A stretch of DNA of 64,000 nt, taken from NCBI GenBank assembly GCA_046331225.1, contig JAXLRF010000008.1, positions 62,001 to 126,000 on the forward strand. Reading direction: 5' to 3'. Shown here piece by piece: positions 49,115 to 59,486 of the stretch. How positions within the stretch are numbered: position 1 is the stretch's first letter; each line of letters begins with the position of its first letter. This stretch comes from VFMC01 sp046331225 (GTDB taxonomy: Bacteria; Actinomycetota; Acidimicrobiia; Acidimicrobiales; Ilumatobacteraceae). The position numbers and the translations under genes were made by a program. The notes beneath the pieces are model-generated. The model was not told where the DNA came from. It worked only from the letters and a program-made list of their open reading frames with translations, and did not search any database.

Positions 49115-51409
49115 TCAGAGCTGGCCGGCGCGGTGTTCGCCGCGCAGCAGCGGGAAGCGACCGATGCGCTCGAGCGCGCTGACGGTCGAACGCATCGCGT
49201 CGGCCGGGACCGGGTGGCTGATCAGGTAGCCCTGCGCCTTGCGGCAACCGAGCTCGTGCAGCACCTGGATCTGGTGCAGGCTCTCGACACCTTCGGCCAC
49301 CATGTCGAGGCCGAGCGACTGGCCCATGGCGACGATCGTGCGCACCAGTGCCCGGTCACTCGGGTTGTCGGCCACACCCTGCACGAACGCCCGGTCGATC
49401 TTGATCCGCTGCAGCGGGAAGCGCTGCAGCAGCGACAGTGACGAGTAGCCGGTGCCGAAGTCGTCGAGCGCCACGCGCACACCGAGCGCCTTCATCTTCT
49501 GCAGCGTCGACAGGGCGAGCTCGGGCTCGCTGATCATCACGCTCTCGGTGATCTCGATCCAGAGGTGGCTGGCGTCCATGCCCGAGCGGGAGAGCGCCTC
49601 GCTCACGACCGACGGCAGGCTCGGGTCGGCCAGCTGGCGGGGCGACACGTTCACCGACATCGTGGCCTGCGCGCTGCACACCGAGTCGTCGATCCAACGG
49701 CGCAGCTGCGTGAGCGCCTCGAGCAGCGCCCACGCGCCGATCGGGACGATGGTGCCGGTCTCCTCGGCGATCGGGATGAACTCGGCGGGCGACACGATCG
49801 TGCCGTCGCTCTGCTGCCAGCGCATCAGCGCCTCGAAGCCGACGACCTCGCCGGTCTCGAGGTCGAGGATCGGCTGGTGGAACAGGCGCAGCTCGTGGCG
49901 GTCGAGCGCACGGTAGAGCGCGGTCTCGACGGCGAGACGATGGGCGATGCGCTCGTGCATCGACTCGTCGTAGAACGCCATGCAGTTGCGGCCCGAGTCC
50001 TTGGCGCGGTACATCGCCGTGTCGGCGTGGCGCAGCACGTCCTCGGGCTTGGCGGCCATCGAGTCGATCGACGACACACCGATCGAGGCGGTGACGAAGA
50101 CGTCGCCCTGGTTGAGCGCGATCGGCTCGCGGAACACCGCGAGCAGGCGCTCGGCGAGCGCCGAGGCCGAGGCGAGCGACTTGGTGGTGGGGTCGAGCAC
50201 CACGTACTCGTCGCCCGACAGGCGGGCCACCATCGCCTCCGGCGGGGCAGCGTTGACGAGCCGTTCGGCGACGATGCGCAGCACCTCGTCACCGGCCGAG
50301 TGGCCGAGCGAGTCGTTGATGTTCTTGAACCGGTCGAGGTCGACGAAGTAGAGCGTCGGCTCGCGATCGGCCCGCCACGACTCGTGCACGTAGCTCGAGA
50401 TCTGTTCGAGGAGCAGGATGCGGTTGGGCAGGCCGGTGAGCGGATCGGTCTGCGCGGCACGCAGCAGCTCGGCCTGGGCGTCGGTGTTGACCCGCACCGA
50501 CCACACCACGCGGACGGTGACGGCGCCGGCGAGCACGAGTGCCGAGATCGACCGCACCACCTGATCGGTCGAGTCGCGAGGACCCGATGCGGCGAGCACG
50601 ATCACAGGGAACACGAGCGCCGATGTGGTGATCACCAGCCGGCCCAGCAGGCGCTGCGCGTGGCTGCCGCCGGGCGTGTGGTCGACCGTGGCGATCGAGC
50701 GGTGCAGGAACGCCGAACCGGCGAGGAAGAACGACGACACGTGCAGGGCGAGCGCCAACGTGCGCAGCGCGCCGCCGGCATGGCCGGCGTCGAAGAGCGA
50801 CACGAGCAGGTCGGACACGACGAGCGCGGCGAGCGACGCGCCGACGAGCCACGAGGCGATGTTGCCCGGGTGCTCGGTGAAGAGGTGGACGGCGACGAGG
50901 AACAGCACCACCGAGCCGACCGGCTGCGACAGCCCGTCGACCAGCACGGTGAAGAACCGCTCGTCCGTCAGCGACAGCGTCGGCTCGATGAACGCGACCC
51001 ACGAGATGAGCCAGCTGCCGAGCCCGACGATCAACGCGTCGCCGAGCACCCCGCCTGCCGCCTGCGGGCCGCGGCGACGGCGATGGAGCACCGTGAGACC
51101 GGCGGCGACGATCGAGGCGCCGACGAGCTCGACGACGGCGGCGGCGAACATGGGGGAGTCGTGGTCGCTCACGCTGCGGCGCAGCAGTTCGGCGACGGCG
51201 AAGCACGTGCCGGCGCCGGCGACGGTGAGCACCACCGTGCGGGAGACCTGTGAGATCCGGTGGGCGAGCCACAGCACCAACGGCAGCTGCACCGCTGCGA
51301 GGGTGGCGATCGACGTGGCGACGGGGCGCGAGCTGGCCGCGGTCGCGGCCGCGCAGATGCCACCCAACAGCAGGTACGCCCAGATCGCGTTGGTGGGGAT
51401 CGCTCGCAC
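49115..51409 (-). CDS. Membrane GGDEF-EAL protein (c-di-GMP turnover)
   Basis: 764 aa from the GTG at 51409; the frame is open upstream to 51622 but without a better start. About nine membrane helices in the first 300 residues, then GGDEF domain (DPLTGLPNRILLLEQI, FVDLDRFKNINDSLGHSAGDEVL, LSGDEYVV: SGDEY in place of GGDEF, no RxxD inhibitory site seen) and an EAL domain (GFEALMRWQQ, NVSPRQL, EITESVM, LDDFGTGYSSL, KIDRAFV, AEGVES) with the catalytic EAL, E, DD and K residues intact. It should at least degrade c-di-GMP; synthesis is possible. Minus-strand TACAGT near 51499-51494 is a candidate -10. Confidence 0.93.
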   Translation of the reverse strand: MRAIPTNAIWAYLLLGGICAAATAASSRPVATSIATLAAVQLPLVLWLAHRISQVSRTVVLTVAGAGTCFAVAELLRRSVSDHDSPMFAAAVVELVGASIVAAGLTVLHRRRRGPQAAGGVLGDALIVGLGSWLISWVAFIEPTLSLTDERFFTVLVDGLSQPVGSVVLFLVAVHLFTEHPGNIASWLVGASLAALVVSDLLVSLFDAGHAGGALRTLALALHVSSFFLAGSAFLHRSIATVDHTPGGSHAQRLLGRLVITTSALVFPVIVLAASGPRDSTDQVVRSISALVLAGAVTVRVVWSVRVNTDAQAELLRAAQTDPLTGLPNRILLLEQISSYVHESWRADREPTLYFVDLDRFKNINDSLGHSAGDEVLRIVAERLVNAAPPEAMVARLSGDEYVVLDPTTKSLASASALAERLLAVFREPIALNQGDVFVTASIGVSSIDSMAAKPEDVLRHADTAMYRAKDSGRNCMAFYDESMHERIAHRLAVETALYRALDRHELRLFHQPILDLETGEVVGFEALMRWQQSDGTIVSPAEFIPIAEETGTIVPIGAWALLEALTQLRRWIDDSVCSAQATMSVNVSPRQLADPSLPSVVSEALSRSGMDASHLWIEITESVMISEPELALSTLQKMKALGVRVALDDFGTGYSSLSLLQRFPLQRIKIDRAFVQGVADNPSDRALVRTIVAMGQSLGLDMVAEGVESLHQIQVLHELGCRKAQGYLISHPVPADAMRSTVSALERIGRFPLLRGEHRAGQL

Positions 51410-51611
51410 GGCAGCCTTGCCTTCGACGGCGTGTTCGTTTGGCGCAACCGGGCCCGCCTGTTTCGACCCATCCGCCCGCCTGAGGTGACGTGCCGTTACT
51501 GTACGGACTCGGGCGGAAAAGCGCAAGCGGTGTTCAACTGCGCGCGGATCGCGCGTAGTGTGTGACCTGTCACCCACGCCGAGGGTCGGCGCCCGGGGAC
51601 GAGGAGGTGCC

Positions 51612-52229
51612 GTGTTCGTCACCCGTCACCAGGGCATCACGGATGCCCGGCTGCGCGACCAGCTCTGGTCGCTGTACGCGGTCGCCACCCACGGTGCCGA
51701 CCGCACGGCCGCCGTGCGCCTCACCGTCGACCACCTCGACTTCGACGCCCAGGTGAGTGACCCGCTGCACCGCCTCTGGGTGGTGTGGGACGACACCACC
51801 CCGGTCGCGGCCGCCCTGATCGCCACCGACCCCCGTGCGCGCACCCCCGCCGGCCGTGCGCTCAGCACGGCCTGGTTCGAGCAGGCCTACCCCGACCACG
51901 CCCTGCGCGGCGCCGTCCACCAGCTCTGCTGGGTGGTCACCCACCCGGCATGGGTGGCCCGGGGCGCGCTGATCCGTCTCGCCAAGGACGCGTTCGCCGC
52001 CGAGGCCGCCGAGGGTGCCCTCCTCGTGTTCGACGCCCCGCAGGCGCTGCAACCCGACGACACCGGTGGCATGGCCGCCCTCGTGCACGAGGCCGCGCGC
52101 CTCGTCGCCCCCGATGCCACGGTCACCCGGATCGAGGTCGAGCGCACCTTCGTCACCGACTTCGGCCAGGTCGCGGACGCGCCCGGCGGGTCGGTCCGCC
52201 CGGCCGACCGGCTCGACTCGCTACCCTGA
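51612..52229 (+). CDS. Conserved-looking protein of unknown function
   Basis: 205 aa; family not recognised. Mixed alpha/beta, no membrane helix or signal peptide. Features: LWSLYAVATHGADRTAAVRLTVDHLDF, RLWVVWDDTTPVAAALIATDPRARTP (resembles a GNAT beta strand), AVHQLCWVVTHPAWVARGALIRLAKDAF and a C-terminal TVTRIEVERTF. A divergent N-acetyltransferase is possible but the acyl-CoA loop cannot be placed. GTG at 51612 has GAGGAGG at 51601-51607, so the earlier in-frame GTG at 51558 is rejected; TAGTGT at 51555-51560 may be the -10. Confidence 0.7.
   Translation: MFVTRHQGITDARLRDQLWSLYAVATHGADRTAAVRLTVDHLDFDAQVSDPLHRLWVVWDDTTPVAAALIATDPRARTPAGRALSTAWFEQAYPDHALRGAVHQLCWVVTHPAWVARGALIRLAKDAFAAEAAEGALLVFDAPQALQPDDTGGMAALVHEAARLVAPDATVTRIEVERTFVTDFGQVADAPGGSVRPADRLDSLP
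52222..52227 (+). promoter_or_regulatory. -10 element TACCCT before the phoH upstream ORF
   Basis: TACCCT ends 9 bases before the ATG at 52237, inside the last codons of the preceding gene. Confidence 0.45.
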
Positions 52230-52236
52230 GGAGGTC

Positions 52237-52286
52237 ATGACTTCCTCCGTCGCCGTGCGCACGACCCGTCGCCGCACGACTTCCGC

Positions 52287-52290
<4 letters not shown>
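52237..52290 (+). CDS. Short upstream ORF (17 codons) coupled to phoH
   Basis: ATG at 52237 preceded by GAGGAGG (52228-52234) opens a frame MTSSVAVRTTRRRTTSA that ends in TGA overlapping the phoH ATG (ATGA, 52287-52290). phoH itself has no ribosome site just upstream, so its translation may depend on ribosomes ending this ORF. The peptide is Thr/Arg-rich (4 Arg, 5 Thr). It could be a regulatory leader or simply a re-initiation device. Confidence 0.55.
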
Positions 52291-53301
<1,011 letters not shown>

Positions 53302-53309
<8 letters not shown>

Positions 53310-53901
53310 TCCGAGCCGACCGCGACTCGCCGGACGCGCCCGCGTGGGCGGCGACGGCGACCCCGAGGTGTTCTGCGCCGACGAGCAGAGCGACGTCCCG
53401 CTCGAACTCGAACGCTGGCACGCGCTCGCACTCGACGTGCTGCGCGACGAAGGCGTGCGCGGCCTGGCCGAGCTGTCGATCCTGTTCGTCGCCGAGCCCG
53501 AGATCACCGAGCTCAACCGCGACTACATGGGCAAGGACGCACCCACCGACGTGCTCGCGTTCCCCATCGACGCGCACGACGTCACCCAGGTGGTGATCGC
53601 CGGTGGCGCGAGCCGCGGCCCCGATCGCGCACCGATCGATCCGGGCGACCTGCCGCTGCTGCTCGGTGACGTCGTCGTGTGCCCGGCCGTCGCCGCCCGT
53701 CAGGCGCCCTCGCACGCAGGCACGCTCGACGACGAGATCGCCCTGCTCGTCGTCCACGGCATCCTGCACGTCCTCGGGCGCGACCATGCCGAGCCCGACG
53801 AGGCCGCCGAGATGCGGGCGCGTGAGCTGGTGCTGCTCGAAGCCCACCACTGGCGCGGCCCGGCGCCCGCAGGTTTCCGCCAGGAGCACGACGAACCATG
53901 A
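53302..53901 (+). CDS. ybeY: YbeY endoribonuclease / rRNA maturation factor
   Basis: 199 aa. Zinc motif HGILHVLGRDH (H-x3-H-x5-H), ELNRDYMGKDAPTDVLAFP and LLGDVVVCPAVAARQA typical of YbeY. Acts in 16S rRNA 3' end processing and ribosome quality control. GTG start overlaps phoH by 8 bases; the stop overlaps the CNNM/CBS gene start (ATGA). Two insertions relative to shorter YbeY proteins: an N-terminal ~30 residues and the VIAGGASRGPDRAPIDPGD loop. Confidence 0.94.
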
Positions 53902-55196
53902 TCGCCATGTCGCAGGCCGACGCGTGGAGCCTGGTCGCCATCGGTGTGCTGCTGGTGGTGTTGATCTTCCTCTCGGTGGCCGAGATGGGACTGTCGCGCA
54001 TCAGCAAGCACCGGGCGCAGACCATGGCCGAGTCGAGCCAGTCCGGCAGGGCGCTGCTCTGGCTCGTCAGCGAGCCCGAGCGCTGGGTCAACCCGCTGCT
54101 GCTGTCGGTCAACGTCTGCCAGACCGTGCAGGCCACCCTCACCGGCATCGTGGCCAACAGCCTGTTCGGTGGTGCCGGTGTCGCGATCGGCGTGGTGCTC
54201 AACGTCATCGTGTTCTTCGTGCTCGCCGAGGCGGTGCCGAAGACCTATGCGGTGCTGTACCCCGAGCGTGCCGCCAAGCTGTCGGCTCGTCCGGTCAGCG
54301 CGCTCGTGCGGTTCCCGTTGCTGCGCTGGGTGTCGCGCGGTCTGATCGGGCTCACCAACGTGATCGTCAAGGGGCGCGGCCTCGAGAAGGGCCCGTTCGT
54401 CAACGAGCAGGAACTGCTCGGCATCGTCGAGACCGCCGCCGAGGAAGGCGTGGTGGAGCACGAGGAGCGCGAGCTCATCGAGAGCATCATCGAGTTCGGC
54501 GACACCGTCGTGCGCGAGGTGATGGTGCCCCGACCCGACATGGTGTCGATCGAGTACCTCGCGACGGTGAGCCAGGCGCTCGACGTCGCGATCGAGCACG
54601 GCTACAGCCGCCTGCCGGTGCTCGGCCCCGGCGAGGACGACGACGTCGTCGGACTCGCCTACACCAAGGACCTGATGCGGGTCGAGCGCGAGGGCGGCGG
54701 TGCCCGTCCGGTCACCGAGCTCGTCCGCCCCGTGCGCTTCATCCCCGAGAACAAGCCGCTCAACCGGCTGATGCGCGAGATGCAGGCCGAGAAGTTCCAC
54801 CTCGCGATCGTCGCCGACGAGTACGGCGCGATCGCCGGTCTGATCACGCTCGAGGACTGCCTCGAGGAGCTGGTCGGCGACATCGTCGACGAGTACGACG
54901 ACGAGGCCGCCGAGATCGTGCACCTCGCCGACGGCAGTTACCTGGTCGACGGTCGAGTGGCGATCGACGAGCTCGACGACGTGCTCGACACCGAGCTGCC
55001 CGACGACGACTGGGACACGCTCGGCGGGCTGGTGTTCAACACGCTCGGCCACGTGCCGGTGGCGGGCGAGCACCTCGTGACGCACGGCTGGCGGTTCACC
55101 GTGCGCGAGATGGAGGGGCGTCGCATCAAGCAGGTCGAGGTCACCCGCGAGCCCGAGGACGCCGAGGGCGACGAGCTCGTCGACGCCGAGCGCTGA
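53898..55196 (+). CDS. CNNM/CorC-type membrane protein with CBS pair (hemolysin C-like)
   Basis: 432 aa. DUF21/CNNM membrane domain with three to four helices (SLVAIGVLLVVLIFLSVAEMGLSRISKHRA; GVVLNVIVFFVLAEAVPKTYAVLYPE), a CBS pair (MVPRPDMVSIEYLATVSQALDVAIEHGYSRLPVLG...VVGLAYTKDLM; FIPENKPLNRLMREMQAEKFHLAIVADEYGAIAGLITLEDCLEELVGDIVDEYD) and a C-terminal CorC/HlyC domain. Implicated in magnesium/cobalt handling. The phoH-ybeY-corC order is widely conserved. Confidence 0.94.
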   Translation: MIAMSQADAWSLVAIGVLLVVLIFLSVAEMGLSRISKHRAQTMAESSQSGRALLWLVSEPERWVNPLLLSVNVCQTVQATLTGIVANSLFGGAGVAIGVVLNVIVFFVLAEAVPKTYAVLYPERAAKLSARPVSALVRFPLLRWVSRGLIGLTNVIVKGRGLEKGPFVNEQELLGIVETAAEEGVVEHEERELIESIIEFGDTVVREVMVPRPDMVSIEYLATVSQALDVAIEHGYSRLPVLGPGEDDDVVGLAYTKDLMRVEREGGGARPVTELVRPVRFIPENKPLNRLMREMQAEKFHLAIVADEYGAIAGLITLEDCLEELVGDIVDEYDDEAAEIVHLADGSYLVDGRVAIDELDDVLDTELPDDDWDTLGGLVFNTLGHVPVAGEHLVTHGWRFTVREMEGRRIKQVEVTREPEDAEGDELVDAER

Positions 55197-55210
55197 TCCG
55201 ATCGCCCGCC

Positions 55211-55240
55211 CGGCGGACCGGCGGACCGGCGGACCGGCGG
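55211..55240. repeat. 8-base tandem repeat between convergent genes
   Basis: CGGCGGAC repeated 3.75 times; ends at the base before the MFS gene stop. No other structure seen in this 44-base gap. Confidence 0.8.
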
Positions 55241-56533
55241 TCAGTCGAACAGCGGGTCGCGGCGGGCCACGGGCGTCTCGTCCTGGCTCATCGCCTCACG
55301 GTTGCTCGACAACGCGTGCACGATGGTCGAGGTGCGCACGTCGCGCAGCAGCACCAACAGCGCGAGCACCATCAGGATCGCGGCGCCCACATAGGTCGAC
55401 TTGAGCCCGAACGCCGCCGCCACCTGGCCGCCGACGAGCGCACCGAGGGGCAGCGTGCCCCACGCCACCCAGCGGTAGACGCCGTTCACCCGTCCGAACA
55501 GTTCGGCGGGGATGATCTGTTGGCGCAACGACACCGTCACCACGTTCCACGTGGTGGTGGCCATCGCCTCGACCGTGACCGCGACGGCCACGAACCACGC
55601 CCGCGGGTACAGCGGCACCGCCAGCATCGTGACGATCCAGGTGCCGATCGCGCCGTAGATGCAGGCGGTGCGGCCCAGCCGGGCCACCACACGGTCACCC
55701 ACCAGGCCACCGACGATCGCCCCGACGCCCATCAGCCCGAGCAGCAGGCCGTACCCCGACTCGCCGATGCCGAGCTCCTCCTCGGCGAACAGCACGAACA
55801 CCGCGAGGGGCATCTGGAACGCGAGGTTGGTGATCGCGAGCGACACCGCGATGGCGCGCAGCAACGGCTGACGCCACAGCCAGCGCATGCCGGTGCGCAG
55901 CTCGGCGTACATCGAGCCGCCGTCCGGGTGTTCGGCCGCGCCGGTCGCGAAGTTGCCCGGGATGCCGAGCACCAGCAGCGCCGCGATCGCGAACGTGACG
56001 GCATCCACCCCGAACGGCAACGCCATTGCGGCGGTGAACAGCACCGAACCGATCGGCGTGCCGACGAAGGTGTTGGTGGTCAGCTCGAGCGACCACTTCC
56101 GGCCGTTCGCCTTGGCGAGCAGGTCGGGGTGCACCACCGCGGGCAGCATCGCCTGCGAGGCGCTGTCGAAGAACACCTCGGCGGTGCCGAGCGCGAACGC
56201 CACCACCCAGATCATCCAGATGTGCACGGCGTCGAACGCCACCACGAGAGCGAGCACCCCGACCACCACGGTGCGGATCGAGTCGGTCACCACCATCACG
56301 CGCTTGCGGTCGGAGCGGTCGATGATCGCCCCGACGGGTAACGCGAACAGCAGCCACGGCAACAGCGCCGCCGCGGCGGTGATCGAGATGAGCGCCTCGC
56401 TGCGCGTGAGGCGCGCCGAGAGCAGCGGCAGGGCCGCGAAGTAGAGCCCGTCCCCCAGGTTCGAGATGCCGCTCGCCGCGAAGAGCCGCCAGTACGCCCG
56501 GGTGAGGCGTGGTGCCGTGGCGGGCGACGTCAT
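55241..56533 (-). CDS. MFS transporter (Enterobactin-exporter/MFS_3-like)
   Basis: 430 aa, about 12 membrane helices. YWRLFAASGISNLGDGLYFAALPLLSARLTRSEALISI at the N-terminus and the loop motif GAIIDRSDRKRVMVVTDSIR (motif A) match the MFS_3/EntS-like drug and siderophore exporters; a repeat of GDRVVARLGRTACIYGAIG lies mid-protein. Cargo unknown. ATG at 56533 overlaps the stop of the SDR gene (ATGA), so it is co-translated with that gene. The C-terminal tail is cytoplasmic and hydrophilic. Confidence 0.9.
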   Translation of the reverse strand: MTSPATAPRLTRAYWRLFAASGISNLGDGLYFAALPLLSARLTRSEALISITAAAALLPWLLFALPVGAIIDRSDRKRVMVVTDSIRTVVVGVLALVVAFDAVHIWMIWVVAFALGTAEVFFDSASQAMLPAVVHPDLLAKANGRKWSLELTTNTFVGTPIGSVLFTAAMALPFGVDAVTFAIAALLVLGIPGNFATGAAEHPDGGSMYAELRTGMRWLWRQPLLRAIAVSLAITNLAFQMPLAVFVLFAEEELGIGESGYGLLLGLMGVGAIVGGLVGDRVVARLGRTACIYGAIGTWIVTMLAVPLYPRAWFVAVAVTVEAMATTTWNVVTVSLRQQIIPAELFGRVNGVYRWVAWGTLPLGALVGGQVAAAFGLKSTYVGAAILMVLALLVLLRDVRTSTIVHALSSNREAMSQDETPVARRDPLFD

Positions 56534-57348
56534 GGACCCGCTGGTTCCGCCAATCGCGCGAACGCCCCCGGCAGGTCGGGGTAGCGCTTGGTGGACGCGC
56601 CGCCGTCGACGGAGAAGAAGCTCGCCGACACGAAGGTGCTCTCGGGGCCGACCAGGAACGAGACCATGTCGGCGACGTCGGACGGCTGCGCGAAGCGACC
56701 GACGGTGGTGTTCTCGACGAACTCCTCGACCACGCCGGGCACCATGAAGAACGCGCCCGTGGCGGCGGTCTGCACGAGACCCGGTGCGACGGTGTTGACA
56801 CGGATGCCACGGTGACCGAGCTCCATCGCCGCGACCTTGGTGAGCATCGCCACGCCCGCCTTGGCCGCGCAGTACGCGGCCATGCCCTCGGCCGGCTGGA
56901 TCGCGTTGAGCGATGCGATGTTGACCACGCTGGCGCCGTCGTTGAGCACGCGGCCGGTGTGCTTGATCGTCAGGAACACGCCGGTGAGGCAGAGATCGAT
57001 GATCTCCTGCCACGACTCGAGCGGGTGATCGACGATCGACGAGAACGCTCCCTTGCCGGCGTTGGCCACCGCGGCGTCGAGGCCGCCCATCGACGTGGCG
57101 AGGTCGGCCAGCGCGGCCACCGAGGCCTCGTCGGTGACGTCGCAGTGCTGCGTCACCACGGCGTCGCCGTGGGCGTCGCGCAGCGAGCCGAGCGCCGTGT
57201 CGTCGATGTCGCCCGCGATCACGCGGAAGCCGTCGGCCACCAGGCGGTCGGTGATCGCACGACCGATGCCCGAGCCGGCACCGGTGACGAGCGCGACGCG
57301 CGGGCGCGCCGACGGATCGGGATGGTGGGTGTCCCCAGGGAGAGCCAT
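56530..57348 (-). CDS. Short-chain dehydrogenase/reductase
   Basis: 272 aa. VTGAGSGIG (NAD(P) site), GDIDDT (Asp after strand 2, favouring NAD), VANAGKG, NIASLN (Ser), YCAAKAG (Tyr-x-x-x-Lys) and SVDGGAS. C-terminal tail of about 20 residues beyond the usual end. TAGGGT (minus) ends 8 bases before the ATG. Encoded between menE and the MFS gene; no link to menaquinone synthesis is evident. Confidence 0.9.
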   Translation of the reverse strand: MALPGDTHHPDPSARPRVALVTGAGSGIGRAITDRLVADGFRVIAGDIDDTALGSLRDAHGDAVVTQHCDVTDEASVAALADLATSMGGLDAAVANAGKGAFSSIVDHPLESWQEIIDLCLTGVFLTIKHTGRVLNDGASVVNIASLNAIQPAEGMAAYCAAKAGVAMLTKVAAMELGHRGIRVNTVAPGLVQTAATGAFFMVPGVVEEFVENTTVGRFAQPSDVADMVSFLVGPESTFVSASFFSVDGGASTKRYPDLPGAFARLAEPAGP

Positions 57349-57356
57349 CGGCGAGG

Positions 57357-57362
57357 ACCCTA
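57357..57362 (-). promoter_or_regulatory. -10 element TAGGGT, leaderless type
   Basis: Minus-strand TAGGGT ends 8 bases before the ATG at 57348 and covers the stop codon of menE. Confidence 0.45.
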
Positions 57363-58493
57363 GCCGGTCGCCGGTGGGCCGGCGGGCGTGAGCGCGGCCC
57401 GGCGGATCTTGCCCAGCGCGGTGCGCGGGATCGCGGTCACGAGCACCAGTTCCTTCGGCGCCGTGAAGGTCGGGAGCTGCGACGCGACGTGGGCGCGCAG
57501 GTCGGCGAGCGACGGTGGTGCCGACGGGGAGGCCGGCACCACGTGGGCCACCACGCGTTGGCCCCACTCGGGATCGGGCGCGCCGCTGACGGCCACGTCG
57601 GCGACACCGGGATGCGTGCGCAGCGCTGCCTCGACCGCTTCGGGCCACACGTTCTCGCCGCCGGTGATGATCAGCTCGCCGCGCCGGCCCTCGACGTGCA
57701 GCCGGCCGTCGGGCAGCCATCCGCCGATGTCGCCGGTGGCGAACCAGCCGTCGGCGTCGATCGGCACCGTGCCGTCCCGGTACGTGCGCAGCAGCATCGG
57801 ACCACGTACGTGGATCTCGCCGGCGTCGTCGATGCGCACCTCGACGCCGTCGAGCGGCCGTCCGTCGTAGACGACCCCGCTGCCGGTCTCGGTCATGCCG
57901 TACGTGGTGACGCTGTTGGCCGGACGGTCGGCGGGCGGCCGGCTGCCGCCGAGCACGATCACGCGGAACAGCGACGGGTCGATCCGGGCCAGCGCGGTGG
58001 CGACCAGGCTGACGAGCGTGCAGCCGGCGCGGGCAGCCGCCTCGACCGTGTGAGCCTCGAAGCCGGGGAGCACGGTGAGCGACGTGCCGGTCGACCACGC
58101 CTTGGTGAGCACCGAGAAGCCGCCGATGTGCGCGAGCGGCAGGCAGGCCAGCCAATGATCGTCCGCGGTCACGCGCAGGCGCGCGCTGGTGGCGCGGGCC
58201 GATGCATCGATCGCGTCGTGGGTGAGCACCACACCCTTGGGCGTGCCCGTGCTGCCGCTCGTCGGCATCACGAGGGCGTCGCCCGTCTCGACCGGCAGGC
58301 CGCCGGGCAGCACGTGCCGGCCGTCGTCGTCCCAGACATGTGTGGGCCGCATCGCGTCGAGCAGCGAGGCGCGCGCGGGACCGGGCAGGCGCTGGTCGAC
58401 CGGCAGCACGGCCCCGCCGTCGTCCCACACGCGGCGCACCGCATCGGCGAACGACGGTCCGCCGGCGAGGTCGAGCGCGACGAGATCGGCCAT
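57360..58493 (-). CDS. menE: o-Succinylbenzoate-CoA ligase
   Basis: 377 aa, short as in actinobacterial MenE. AMP-forming ligase motifs: MPTSGSTGTPKGVVLTH (P-loop), TTYGMTETGSG, GWFATGDIGG, GRRGELIITGGENVWPEAVEAAL and C-terminal catalytic Lys in PRTALGKIRRAAL. Activates o-succinylbenzoate with CoA in menaquinone synthesis. Divergent from menA with 60 bases between starts; each start has its own short -10 (TAGCCT here). Confidence 0.92.
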   Translation of the reverse strand: MADLVALDLAGGPSFADAVRRVWDDGGAVLPVDQRLPGPARASLLDAMRPTHVWDDDGRHVLPGGLPVETGDALVMPTSGSTGTPKGVVLTHDAIDASARATSARLRVTADDHWLACLPLAHIGGFSVLTKAWSTGTSLTVLPGFEAHTVEAAARAGCTLVSLVATALARIDPSLFRVIVLGGSRPPADRPANSVTTYGMTETGSGVVYDGRPLDGVEVRIDDAGEIHVRGPMLLRTYRDGTVPIDADGWFATGDIGGWLPDGRLHVEGRRGELIITGGENVWPEAVEAALRTHPGVADVAVSGAPDPEWGQRVVAHVVPASPSAPPSLADLRAHVASQLPTFTAPKELVLVTAIPRTALGKIRRAALTPAGPPATG

Positions 58494-58499
58494 GCGGGC

Positions 58500-58505
58500 A
58501 GGCTA
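58500..58505 (-). promoter_or_regulatory. -10 element TAGCCT of menE, leaderless type
   Basis: Minus-strand TAGCCT ends 6 bases before the ATG at 58493. Confidence 0.5.
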
Positions 58506-58553
58506 CGACCGCTCCGCCCCATCGCCGGCGGTCAGCTGCAAGACTCGACCGCC

Positions 58554-59465
58554 GTGGACACCGCCGCCCCGACCCCTGGCTCCGCCGCTCGACCGCCGCT
58601 CTCGACCTGGGTGGCCGGCGCCCGGCCGCGCACGCTGCCCGCCGCCGTGGTGCCCGTGGCGCTGGGTGCCGTGGTGGGTGTCGGCGAGGGGGGTGCACGC
58701 TGGTGGACGGTGCCGCTCGCGATGGTGGTGAGCCTCGCGTTGCAGGTGGGCGTCAACTACGCCAACGACTACAGCGACGGCGTGCGCGGCACCGACGAGG
58801 TGCGCGTGGGGCCGGTGCGGCTCACCGCCAGCGGCCTCGCCCGGCCCGGTGCCGTGAAGCGCGCGGCCTTCGCCGCGTTCGGCGTCGCCGCGGCGGCGGG
58901 CCTGGTGTTGGCGATCGCCACCAGCTGGTGGCTGATCGCCGTCGGCCTGGCCAGCGTGCTCGCCGGTTGGTTCTACACGGGCGGTTCGCACCCCTACGGC
59001 TACCTGGGGCTCGGCGAGGTGTTCGTGTTCGTGTTCTTCGGCCTGGTGGCCACGGTGGGCACCACGTACGTCGTGCTTCAACGGCTGCCTGCGCTGGCGT
59101 GGGTGCTCGGGTGCGTGGCCGGCTGCCTGTCGTGCGCGTTGCTGGTGGTCAACAACCTGCGCGACATCCCGACCGACCGCGACGTGGGCAAGCGCACGCT
59201 GGCCGTTCGGCTGGGTGACCGGCGCACGCGCTGGTTCTACGCACTGCTCGTCGCCGCAGCGTTCGTGCTGCTGGTGGTGGCCGCGGTCGTCGGCCCGGTC
59301 GGAGCGCTGGCGGGCCTGCTCGGGGTGGTGCTCGCGGTGCCGCCGGTGCGCACCGTGCTGCGCGGTGCCGTCGGTCGCGACCTCATCGCCGTGCTCGGCG
59401 GCACCGGCAAGGTGCAACTCGCCACGGGGGTGCTCACGGTGATCGGCATCCTGCTCACCGCCTGA
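58554..59465 (+). CDS. menA: 1,4-Dihydroxy-2-naphthoate polyprenyltransferase
   Basis: 303 aa, about eight or nine membrane helices. UbiA-family Asp motifs: VNYANDYSDGVRGTD (first, NDxxD-like) and VNNLRDIPTDRDVGKRTLAVRLG (second, DxxTDRxxGKRTL). Joins a polyprenyl chain to DHNA, the membrane step of menaquinone synthesis. GTG start at 58554. Confidence 0.94.
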   Translation: MDTAAPTPGSAARPPLSTWVAGARPRTLPAAVVPVALGAVVGVGEGGARWWTVPLAMVVSLALQVGVNYANDYSDGVRGTDEVRVGPVRLTASGLARPGAVKRAAFAAFGVAAAAGLVLAIATSWWLIAVGLASVLAGWFYTGGSHPYGYLGLGEVFVFVFFGLVATVGTTYVVLQRLPALAWVLGCVAGCLSCALLVVNNLRDIPTDRDVGKRTLAVRLGDRRTRWFYALLVAAAFVLLVVAAVVGPVGALAGLLGVVLAVPPVRTVLRGAVGRDLIAVLGGTGKVQLATGVLTVIGILLTA

Positions 59466-59486
59466 GTGCTGCGTGCGCGATCGCCG